Shown here: positions 1 to 5,461 of the stretch, in pieces | How the letters are laid out: each line of letters starts with the position of its first letter | How positions within the stretch are numbered: position 1 is the stretch's first letter | DNA from: Streptomycetaceae bacterium | GTDB lineage: Bacteria; Actinomycetota; Actinomycetes; Nanopelagicales; Nanopelagicaceae | NCBI GenBank assembly: GCA_027490815.1 | Contig: JAIXXJ010000029.1 | Coordinates: 1 to 64,000 of the forward strand | DNA length: 64,000 nt | Direction of reading: 5' to 3' | Made by a program: the position numbers and the translations under genes | The notes under the pieces: generated by a model | What the model was told of the DNA's origin: nothing | The model's database searches: none | The model's input: the letters and a program-made list of their open reading frames with translations, nothing else

Positions 1-154
1 CTGTATGACTATGAACTACCTCAGTTTGGCTAGTCGGCTGTACTGTCGATTCAATATGACAGTCAGGTGCCGCTGCAGCCCCTGTACTAAAAAGAAGAAA
101 AAGAGCAGCAAGAGGCACGGCTAGCCGTCGCGCTTTCACAACTCCAAATTTCAT
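1..154 (-). CDS. Secreted protein, N-terminal part only (cut by window edge)
   Basis: Only about 51 N-terminal residues are visible, read leftward off the window. They form a clear Sec signal peptide: basic start (KARR at residues 7-10), hydrophobic core (about 11-23), and an Ala-rich end (GAAAAPD, 25-31) that suits signal peptidase I. The mature part begins with a Cys and is rich in Thr, Ser and His, too short to identify. The ATG at 154 has no Shine-Dalgarno of normal spacing; instead TAGTAT lies 6 nt upstream (161-166, complement), which suggests a leaderless mRNA. In the ancestral chromosome this gene would have followed rnpB directly, before the element at 243-5083 inserted. Confidence 0.6.
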   Translation of the reverse strand, partial: MKFGVVKARRLAVPLAALFLLFSTGAAAAPDCHIESTVQPTSQTEVVHSHT

Positions 155-242
155 TCCCAAATACTAAATGTCACGAAAGGGGATTTCCATCTGAAAATTG
201 CGTGTCTCTAAATAAGCGCAAATAGCCCCTAAACAGACTGAA

Positions 243-265
243 AAAGAAGAGTCGCCCTATAAGCC
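243..265. repeat. Attachment site copy (orphan rnpB 3' end)
   Basis: Left copy of the 23-bp direct repeat. It matches the last bases of rnpB (minus strand GGCTTATAGGGCGACTCTTC) but the rest of the gene is absent here. Identity stops at both ends (A versus T before it, A versus G after it), which fixes the repeat length. On the minus strand it is followed by a T-rich run, probably the original rnpB 3' flank. Confidence 0.85.
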
Positions 266-299
266 AGGCTTACAGATGAACTTCCTCCCAAATTCAGTC

Positions 300-1424
300 T
301 CAAATGGCAAGAGTAAGTTTCTTTGAAACTTTTTTCCTACGGACAGATTGATCGAGTCTTTCTGCCAAGTCGCTTACATCACCTTCGAACAAATGCCCAT
401 AGGTGTCCATGGTTTCAGAAATCGAATTATGGCCAACGAAAGCTTGGATTTGTTTGGGAGAACAACCCTCTCGAATCAAAGTTGAAACGCAAGTATGTCG
501 CAGTACATGGAGATTAGTTCTTGGTGGTAGCCCCATCCTTCTTGCATATTTACGGAACATTGCAGAAGCGTTCTTGTATCTGAACTCACGACCCTTGTTA
601 TCAGTAAAAATTAAACCATGAGGGCCGAGACCATAAATCTTGATGTGTTCAACAAGGATGTCTGCTAACTCTTGGCTTAAACCAATCGTTCTATAACTCG
701 CCTTTGTCTTTAATCGAGTCTCAATGATTTTCTTTGGAGAACGGCTCAACTGTCTGTCAATCTTTATAGTTTTCTTCTCAAAATCAATCTGCTCGATCGT
801 CAGACCCAATATCTCAGAGGGACGCATACCTGTGAAATAGCCAGTCCAAATGATTGGACGAAATCTCACCGAATGAAGCTTGGCCAACTCTTCAACTTGC
901 TCGTATTCAAGTGGAACAACATCATGAAGCCTTGTTGCCTTAGATCGCTTTATAGAGACCATTGGTGATTGGCGAATAAATTTATCTTGGACGGCCGAGT
1001 TCAAAATTGCACCCAGCAAGTTGATAATGCTCTCGATATATTTAGGCGATAGTGACTTTAGAGTTTTTGAATTCTCTCGACTTATTTCCGCAATCCACAT
1101 TTTGATATCAGAAGTGCGAATTGCATTCAGAGGTAGATGACCAAGCGTTGGAAGAATGTATTTGTTGACTTTAATGGCATATCCATCTCGAGTCTCATCT
1201 CTGATGACCAACGTTTCTTTCCAAATCTCGTCAATGTACTGAATCAGAGTGAGGTTGGAAGTTATGGGATCAATGTATTGCCTTTGATGAATATCAACTT
1301 CCATGCGCTTAGCAAATTGAGATGCTGCATCTCTGGTTGGAAATCCACCTTTTTCTGCAAGAGTTTTGTCAGGTCGATACCACCTAGCCGACCACTTCTT
1401 ACCGCGCTTGCGAACACTTGACAT
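300..1424 (-). CDS. int: Tyrosine recombinase (phage-type integrase)
   Basis: Site-specific recombinase, 374 aa, predicted to catalyse insertion and excision at the 23-bp repeats. The N-terminal 50 residues are the AP2-like arm-binding type (RKRGKKWSARWYRP), followed by a SAM-like core-binding domain (about 60-160) and the catalytic domain. The active-site set is complete: Arg201 (GMRPSE), a candidate beta-strand Lys241, His306 and Arg309 (HVLRH), His332 (VGHNS), and nucleophile Tyr342 (MDTYGHLF). GAGGA lies 6 nt before the ATG. It follows the HTH gene at 1451-2134 with a 26-bp gap on the same strand, so the two are probably cotranscribed. It looks intact. Confidence 0.95.
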   Translation of the reverse strand: MSSVRKRGKKWSARWYRPDKTLAEKGGFPTRDAASQFAKRMEVDIHQRQYIDPITSNLTLIQYIDEIWKETLVIRDETRDGYAIKVNKYILPTLGHLPLNAIRTSDIKMWIAEISRENSKTLKSLSPKYIESIINLLGAILNSAVQDKFIRQSPMVSIKRSKATRLHDVVPLEYEQVEELAKLHSVRFRPIIWTGYFTGMRPSEILGLTIEQIDFEKKTIKIDRQLSRSPKKIIETRLKTKASYRTIGLSQELADILVEHIKIYGLGPHGLIFTDNKGREFRYKNASAMFRKYARRMGLPPRTNLHVLRHTCVSTLIREGCSPKQIQAFVGHNSISETMDTYGHLFEGDVSDLAERLDQSVRRKKVSKKLTLAI

Positions 1425-1450
1425 TCAATTCCTCACTTTCATATTTAGCA

Positions 1451-2134
1451 TCAGGCCTTTGATAGGAAATACTTTTCTCTTTGAACGCCGTTATCTGAAT
1501 GAAACATAACTTCTCCGTGAGACGTTAATTCGCCACCAGATTTACCTGCCCCTGAACTTGTCAGCCACTTATTTCTGCGAGCGATTCGAAGTGCAGTTGT
1601 AACCAAAGAGGGTTCAACATTGAGAATCTCGGCAGTGCGTTGTACTGCACGACTATTACTAACAACACAAAGATCGGCATATATCTTTGCGATTAGAACT
1701 GCATCGGCTCCATTTGCTCCAATTATTGTCTTTTCACGATCACCCAAGAAAACGCTTGGCTTTTCTTTTCGTGCTGAATCAATGTTTCTAACCTTGAGAT
1801 TATTCACTCTCAGATTTTCCGCCAAGATAGTTGAGTGTGCCTTAATGAGATCACCCCACGGAATCTGACGAACAATTGTCGAATTAAGAGGATGCAAATT
1901 TGAGGACGAAGGCATTGAAATTGAAGCTACCCGCGCACGAAGCTTTCCCTCAGTTTCTGAAACTGGTTTTGGGTTAGAACCGACATATTGAATCTCGAGG
2001 GAGATCGCACTCAAACCCTCTTGTTTACCTCTTTTTGACCCAATCCAATATCGAAATGGCGCTTCATCGTGCCATGTCAGAAATTCCATGGCCTTGTGCA
2101 ATGAAGGTTGTGTCATCACAATTCCAGATTTCAT
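1451..2134 (-). CDS. Element-encoded protein with C-terminal helix-turn-helix
   Basis: 227 aa from the ATG at 2134, chosen because a strong Shine-Dalgarno (AAAGGGAG) precedes it; an in-frame start ten codons upstream has none. I do not recognise the N-terminal half. The last third (from about DAVLIAKIYADL to ARRNKWLTSSGAG) has the pattern of a small HTH seen in proteins encoded beside integrases in actinobacterial phages and plasmids: a helix, a 'xxTAExLNVxxS' turn and a recognition helix ending in 'RARxLGLL'-like residues, then a GGELT tail. That resemblance is by eye. It is the first gene of the leftward operon with the integrase and could repress or activate the divergent promoters at 2158-2193, or act in replication. 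Confidence 0.65.
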   Translation of the reverse strand: MKSGIVMTQPSLHKAMEFLTWHDEAPFRYWIGSKRGKQEGLSAISLEIQYVGSNPKPVSETEGKLRARVASISMPSSSNLHPLNSTIVRQIPWGDLIKAHSTILAENLRVNNLKVRNIDSARKEKPSVFLGDREKTIIGANGADAVLIAKIYADLCVVSNSRAVQRTAEILNVEPSLVTTALRIARRNKWLTSSGAGKSGGELTSHGEVMFHSDNGVQREKYFLSKA

Positions 2135-2157
2135 ATTTCTCCCTTTTGAGATAGGTT

Positions 2158-2193
2158 TTGACAAATCCTAACCCTTGAACCATAATCTGTCAA
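2158..2193. promoter_or_regulatory. Two superimposed divergent promoters
   Basis: Plus strand: TTGACA at 2158-2163, 17-nt spacer, CATAAT at 2181-2186, serving the excisionase-like gene at 2234. Minus strand: TTGACA at 2193-2188, 17-nt spacer, TAGGAT at 2170-2165, serving the HTH-integrase operon. Both have the ideal spacer and lie in the same 36 bp, and the two -35 boxes form an inverted repeat (TTGACA...TGTCAA). One polymerase bound here would exclude another, so the two operons are probably expressed alternately. These are much closer to the sigma-70 consensus than the promoters of the surrounding core genes. Confidence 0.75.
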
Positions 2194-2233
2194 GACACAC
2201 GCCAACATCGGCTACCTGGAGGAGCCGAACAAA

Positions 2234-2470
2234 ATGACTAACAAACTAACAACTGCCAACGCGGCCAAGGTAATAGGAAGATCCCCTCATTGGCTATATG
2301 TAAATTCAGAAAGGCTCAAAATTCCTCGCTACCGAATAGGGGGCAGATGGGTCTATTTCGAGTCAGAACTCGCTGAATGGTTCATGGATCAGAAGGAAAT
2401 GCATGAAGCCAGCTCAAGCCATAGACCAAAGAGCAGGATTCCAACGCGAATGCATGTGGAGTTTTCATGA
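2234..2470 (+). CDS. Excisionase-like MerR/HTH_17 DNA-binding protein
   Basis: 78 aa. The first 50 residues match the excisionase/AlpA fold: helix-turn-helix start (TTANAAKVIGRSPHWLYVN), then the wing (RIGGRWVYFESELAEWF) typical of HTH_17 proteins. A Shine-Dalgarno TGGAGGAG (2217-2224) lies 9 nt before the ATG. It is first in a rightward operon and overlaps the next gene by ATGA at 2467. Family knowledge: such proteins bend att DNA to favour excision or regulate element genes. Its position opposite the integrase operon fits a switch between staying and leaving. Confidence 0.8.
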   Translation: MTNKLTTANAAKVIGRSPHWLYVNSERLKIPRYRIGGRWVYFESELAEWFMDQKEMHEASSSHRPKSRIPTRMHVEFS

Positions 2471-3000
2471 GGAAAAATAGTTTCGGATCAGAAATGATCC
2501 CCTTTCAAGAGTTCGCTCGATTACTTGGTTATTCAAATTGGTTTGATGAAATGATGTGGAAAGAACACGGGCCATTTATGATGCATTTCGGTGAAGATAA
2601 ATGGGTCGAGAGAGATCTAGCTTATTTCTACATAACCAGTCGTGGCCTTGGAACATTTTTCAAATCTTCTTTACCCCCTGATTTTGTTCCTTTAGCTTGT
2701 TGTGAATCTGCGAGTACAGATATTTGCCGCGCAAATTCGATGCAAAGCAAGTTGCTCAAGTCAATTTCACGGATAAGTAACTATTGCTCCCCTGTTCCTG
2801 AATCATTAATTTGGCACGATATCTTCATTCAACTTGATTCATGCCAACTGAAGAATTACTTGGACTTCAGTTTTCAGCTATTTGAACTCAAGCTGAAGGG
2901 CTTAATTGATGTAACAAGAAATGATGAAGATCGCCCTATGTATTCCATCTCAAAAGTTCCAAAGAAGCGAGGGCCTGGTAGGCCAAGGAAATATACCTAG
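2467..3000 (+). CDS. Unknown element protein with C-terminal AT-hook
   Basis: 177 aa, starting in the ATGA overlap with the excisionase-like gene, so translationally coupled. The body is not recognised; residues 10-60 (FQEFARLLGY...WVERDLAYFY) may be a small helical DNA-binding domain, and the middle is rich in aromatic residues and Cys. The C-terminus KKRGPGRPRKYT has the GRPRK core of an AT-hook, which binds the minor groove of AT-rich DNA. Directly downstream (3014-3205) lies an AT-rich array of repeats and palindromes. Inference: it may be the initiator or partition factor for that site, or a silencer. No enzyme motif is visible. Confidence 0.6.
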   Translation: MRKNSFGSEMIPFQEFARLLGYSNWFDEMMWKEHGPFMMHFGEDKWVERDLAYFYITSRGLGTFFKSSLPPDFVPLACCESASTDICRANSMQSKLLKSISRISNYCSPVPESLIWHDIFIQLDSCQLKNYLDFSFQLFELKLKGLIDVTRNDEDRPMYSISKVPKKRGPGRPRKYT

Positions 3001-3046
3001 ATTTGATTTCTAAACTATATGACTATATGACTATATGACTATTACC

Positions 3047-3135
3047 TGTATACGTGACTATACTTTTGGTAAGGTGCGCAAAGAAAATAATTATTTTTAG
3101 TGCGCGAATTCTCTAAAAATATAGTCACGTATACA
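3047..3135. repeat. Nested palindrome inside the iteron region
   Basis: Arms TGTATACGTGACTATA (3047-3062) and its exact reverse complement (3120-3135) are 16 bp each. At the centre lies a perfect 14-bp AT palindrome AAAATAATTATTTT (3084-3097), and between them GCGC boxes at 3076-3079 and 3102-3105. All three pairs share nearly the same centre (about 3091), so this is one long imperfect palindrome able to form a cruciform or bind a symmetric protein complex. No T-run follows, so it is not a simple terminator. Confidence 0.7.
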
Positions 3136-3155
3136 GCGTATAGTCGATAATAAAC

Positions 3156-3205
3156 TATAATTTTTATAATTTATAGTCTATATAATTTTTATAATTTATA
3201 GTCTA
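3156..3205. repeat. Perfect 25-bp direct tandem repeat
   Basis: Two identical adjacent 25-bp units, 3156-3180 and 3181-3205, almost pure A/T, each starting TATAATTTTT and ending TATAGTCTA, followed by the first four bases of a third copy. The last TATAGTC of each unit is the heptamer shared with the rest of the array. Such AT-rich tandem units are typical DNA-unwinding or iteron elements. Confidence 0.75.
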
Positions 3206-3414
3206 TATAAATAGGGGAAAATATAATAAGAATTTTTCCCGATAATCCAAGATGCAGTAAATTTATCAGGATTTATTCTGGTTGAAATTGAACCTTTTAA
3301 TCCCAAATCAGGATTTTCATAAACAATTCCGCGAAAATGCACTATAACTTCTATGATAAACACTCGAATAATTGCTTCATTACTTCTTACTTGAGCGATG
3401 CCAATTCCACCCAT
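3196..3414 (-). CDS. Doubtful small open frame
   Basis: A 72-codon frame with an Ile/Val-rich sequence of globular-looking composition, but no Shine-Dalgarno before its ATG, no recognisable domain, and an end that runs into the AT-rich repeat. It could be a decayed gene fragment in the element or chance. The rest of 3206-3517 shows only a short GC-rich inverted repeat near 3465 (GGCTTCCGGGAGCC). Confidence 0.15.
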   Translation of the reverse strand: MGGIGIAQVRSNEAIIRVFIIEVIVHFRGIVYENPDLGLKGSISTRINPDKFTASWIIGKNSYYIFPYLYRL

Positions 3415-3505
3415 GGGTTAGGTGGTTCAAATGAGAATTCAATCGCCTCTAAACGGCCTTTGCGGGCTTCCGGGAGCCTACCCAGCCAGCGTCACCCGTC
3501 TTAGA

Positions 3506-3511
3506 TATTCT
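3506..3511 (+). promoter_or_regulatory. -10 box of a leaderless promoter for the zinc-finger gene
   Basis: TATTCT ends 6 nt before the ATG at 3518 and no Shine-Dalgarno is present, so transcription should start at or beside the A of the ATG. The cargo gene thus uses the same start type as the host's core genes, unlike the sigma-70-like switch promoters at 2158-2193. Confidence 0.5.
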
Positions 3512-3517
3512 TAAATC

Positions 3518-4849
3518 ATGGGAAACGCAGAAGCATTGGACGCACTTCGAGCTGAAGCTTTAGCTAATGATTGCACATTCGTATCAAAAGAAAGAGTGAA
3601 AGGAAATTCCCGATTCACATTTCGTTGTGGTTCGGAACATGAATTCACAGCAACAAGTAGCGCTATAAGAAGAAGGGGCTATTGGTGTCCGACCTGTTCC
3701 CAAGGCATTCAGCGATACACGGAAGAGACGGCGAGGGAATTTATGTTGTCCGTTGGATTGGAACCAACTGAGCCCTATGTAGGCTCAGGTGATCCTTGGA
3801 AATGCAAATGTCTGAAATGCGGCAAAGAGACCAAAAAACGACTTCGAAGTGTGAAGCAGACGGGAACTCAAATCGGATGTCAATCATGTTCGACACAAGC
3901 CCGTGCAGTTCTACAAAGAACTGACGAGACCATTGCGGCAGGAGTCATGTTGGCAGCCCAAGCAAAACCTATTGAGCCGTATAAAGGGAGTGGCGCTCGT
4001 TGGAAATGCGAGTGCATGAGGTGTGGAAACATAATTTTTCCTTCTCTCAGTAGCGTGAAGGGTGGTGGAGACCCTTGCACTTTCTGTTCCGGGCATTCAG
4101 TAGATGAAAAGCAAGCGATTGAACTTTGCAGAGAGTTTGGTCTTGAGCCAATAGGTGCGTATCCCGGCAACAGCGTTAAATGGAACATGAAATGCTTAAA
4201 GTGTGGCGCTGAAGTATCTTCCTTGTATGGGAATATCACCAGAAAGAAAAGAAGAGGCTGGAAAAGCTTTGGATGCCCCGATTGTTCTTTCTTGCAGATG
4301 GGAAGGCGTTATAGCGAAGACCCAGAAGTTGCACGTCAAAAGTTTCTAAATGCCGATCTAGAAATGATTGGAGAGTACATAACAGCTAGACTCCCCATTG
4401 AGGCAAAATGTTTGAAGTGTGGGGAAATCACAAAGCAAACTTTAAATGGCGTTATGAATGGCAAAGCTTGTAAATTTTGCTTCCATGTCGGTATCAAATA
4501 TGGCGAGCCAGCTTATTTATATCTGATTTTCCACAAGGAATTCGGTTCAATAAAAGTGGGTATTTCTAATACAGATGCGAATCTCAATCGTCTCGATTCT
4601 CACAAGAAGAATGGCTGGACTGAATACAAGTCCTTTAACTTTGATACAGCCGATGAGGCCGAATATTTTGAAACAATGTTGCTCAAGTGGCTTAGAAAAG
4701 AACGAGGTCTACAAGCTCATCTCGTCCGAGAACTCATGCCACAGGGCGGTTTCTCCGAGACAGTCGACGCCGAGGAAGTGACCCTGCTTGAGATTGAGGT
4801 AAAGCTCAAATCTCTACTTGAAGATAGAGCGGAACTCGATTCAGATTGA
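3518..4849 (+). CDS. Five-repeat zinc-finger protein with GIY-YIG-like C-terminal domain
   Basis: 443 aa. Four clear repeats of about 60 residues follow an N-terminal half-similar one: each has a helix, a 'GLEPIEPYxGS' strand, a WKCxCLKCG knuckle and a second CxxC. Cys pairs lie at 57/60, 98/101 with 121/124, 166/169 with 187/190, 226/229 with 253/256, and 298/301 with 318/321, as in treble-clef zinc fingers. The C-terminus resembles a GIY-YIG nuclease (T5orf172-like): AYLYLIF (332-338), KVGIS (346-350), Arg358, and a helix with Glu379/382/385. From memory, actinobacterial proteins of like build end in the same 'MPxGGxxET' motif. It is the element's only evident cargo; DNA binding and cleavage, perhaps against other phages, is inference. 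Confidence 0.65.
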   Translation: MGNAEALDALRAEALANDCTFVSKERVKGNSRFTFRCGSEHEFTATSSAIRRRGYWCPTCSQGIQRYTEETAREFMLSVGLEPTEPYVGSGDPWKCKCLKCGKETKKRLRSVKQTGTQIGCQSCSTQARAVLQRTDETIAAGVMLAAQAKPIEPYKGSGARWKCECMRCGNIIFPSLSSVKGGGDPCTFCSGHSVDEKQAIELCREFGLEPIGAYPGNSVKWNMKCLKCGAEVSSLYGNITRKKRRGWKSFGCPDCSFLQMGRRYSEDPEVARQKFLNADLEMIGEYITARLPIEAKCLKCGEITKQTLNGVMNGKACKFCFHVGIKYGEPAYLYLIFHKEFGSIKVGISNTDANLNRLDSHKKNGWTEYKSFNFDTADEAEYFETMLLKWLRKERGLQAHLVRELMPQGGFSETVDAEEVTLLEIEVKLKSLLEDRAELDSD

Positions 4850-4853
4850 AAAA

Positions 4854-4970
4854 CTAGCCGAGTATTTTCGCCTTTGCTTTTTCGAACTCTTCCTGTGTCA
4901 ATGCACCCGAATCTAGAAAGTCTTTTAGTGCCCATAAAAATGCCCATGCTTGCCCATGATTAGTCCATAC
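4854..4970 (-). pseudogene. SHOCT-domain C-terminal remnant
   Basis: On the minus strand an open frame ends with ALKDFLDSGALTQEEFEKAK followed by AKILG and a stop at 4854. This matches the SHOCT short C-terminal domain, whose pattern is LxxLxxxGxITxEEFExxKxxLL. The frame stays open upstream towards 5060 but has no ATG, GTG or TTG start and no sensible N-terminal domain. It is probably the tail of a gene cut off when the element formed or decayed. Convergent with the zinc-finger gene. Confidence 0.4.
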
Positions 4971-5023
4971 AAGAGCACAAAATAGTGTTAGGTCTTGACA
5001 AAAGATGTAACGCTTAGAAAGGA

Positions 5024-5056
5024 AAAGGGAGCGGGTTTTTTCCCCCCACTCCCTTT
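5024..5056 (-). terminator. Terminator hairpin just downstream of rnpB, inside the element
   Basis: AAAGGGAGCGGG (5024-5035) pairs with CCCACTCCCTTT (5045-5056) with one mismatch; read on the minus strand the stem is followed by TCCTTTC, a pyrimidine tail. It lies 8 bp beyond the rnpB 3' end but on the element side of the attachment repeat, so the element supplies it. Confidence 0.65.
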
Positions 5057-5060
5057 AGGT

Positions 5061-5083
5061 AAAGAAGAGTCGCCCTATAAGCC
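5061..5083. repeat. Attachment site copy overlapping the rnpB 3' end
   Basis: Right copy of the 23-bp direct repeat (other copy 243-265). It covers the last 20 nt of rnpB, including the 3' strand of helix P1 (5064-5075), plus three bases beyond. Insertion here leaves the RNA sequence unchanged. Confidence 0.85.
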
Positions 5084-5423
5084 GGATCCTGTCGTTCTTG
5101 CGAACGGATCACCATCCATCTAGATCTGTAATCACTTACAGATTCAAGCAACCTACCCGTTGACTCGAGCGAGCAGCTCTCAAACGCCAACTGCGTGGTC
5201 TTGCTTCAGGCGGGGTTTACATAGCCAACTACATTTCTGTAATTGCTGGTGGTCTCTTACACCACCGTTTCACCCTTACCAACATTGCTGCTGGCGGTTT
5301 ACTTTCTGTTGCACTGTTCCCGCGGATTGCTCCGGGTGGGAGTTACCCACCGCCTTGCTCTGCGAAGTCCGGACTTTCCTCGGTATAACTTGCGTTATAA
5401 CGCGGTGATCCGGGCGACTCTTC
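5064..5423 (-). ncRNA. rnpB: RNase P RNA (type A)
   Basis: Catalytic RNA that matures tRNA 5' ends. Read on the minus strand, the ends GAAGAGTCGCCC and GGGCGACTCTTC (5412-5423 and 5064-5075) form a 12-bp P1 helix. Inside are the hallmark conserved stretches GAGGAAAGTCCGGAC (P4 5' strand region), GGGTAAGGGTGAAA-like and GGGTAGGTTGCTTGA-like cores, and the closing ACAGGATCCGGCTTATAG. Length 360 nt is normal. A TATCCT box 8 nt upstream (5432-5437) may be its -10. Its 3' end is the insertion target of the mobile element but the gene is intact. Open frames seen inside it are not genes. Confidence 0.97.
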
Positions 5424-5461
5424 TATGGTTAAGGATACGTGCTAGCCAACAGTGAGGGAAA

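Larger units (their letters stand above)
3014..3205. repeat. AT-rich iteron-like array with TATAGTC/GACTATA heptamers
   Basis: This gap between 3000 and 3518 is not empty. It has nearly four copies of an 8-bp unit ACTATATG (3014-3043), then the palindrome at 3047-3135 and a 25-bp tandem repeat at 3156-3205. The heptamer GACTATA occurs at 3021, 3029 and 3056 on the plus strand and its complement TATAGTC at 3120, 3139, 3172 and 3197: seven exact copies in under 200 bp. Iterons next to a gene for a DNA-binding protein suggest a replication origin, partition site or operator. Confidence 0.7.
243..5083. mobile_element. Integrative element inserted in the 3' end of rnpB
   Basis: The same 23 bp (AAAGAAGAGTCG...AAGCC) occur at 243-265 and 5061-5083. 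The right copy is the 3' end of the intact rnpB gene; the left copy is an orphan fragment. A tyrosine integrase gene (300-1424) lies next to the left copy and points at it, the usual layout for elements that insert in RNA gene ends and restore the gene. One unit is 4818 bp. Contents: integrase, HTH protein, excisionase-like protein, AT-hook protein, an AT-rich repeat region, a zinc-finger/GIY-YIG-like protein and a SHOCT remnant. No capsid, terminase, relaxase or transposase gene is seen, so it is not a complete phage or conjugative element. Confidence 0.85.

Noticed and set aside
3014-3205. CRISPR array
   Set aside because: Repeats are 7-25 bp, directly adjacent or irregularly spaced, with no unique spacers and no cas genes in the window.
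3466-3480. GC-rich inverted repeat GGCTTCCGGGAGCC as a terminator or tRNA fragment
   Set aside because: Stem of four pairs only, no T-run, and no tRNA arms around it.
4717-4947. Minus-strand 76-codon open frame at the end of the zinc-finger gene
   Set aside because: Mostly antisense to a real gene. The true minus-strand signal here is in another frame (the SHOCT remnant).
5160-5455. Two overlapping plus-strand open frames
   Set aside because: They lie inside the RNase P RNA gene on the opposite strand; their codons follow RNA helices and no start signal is present.
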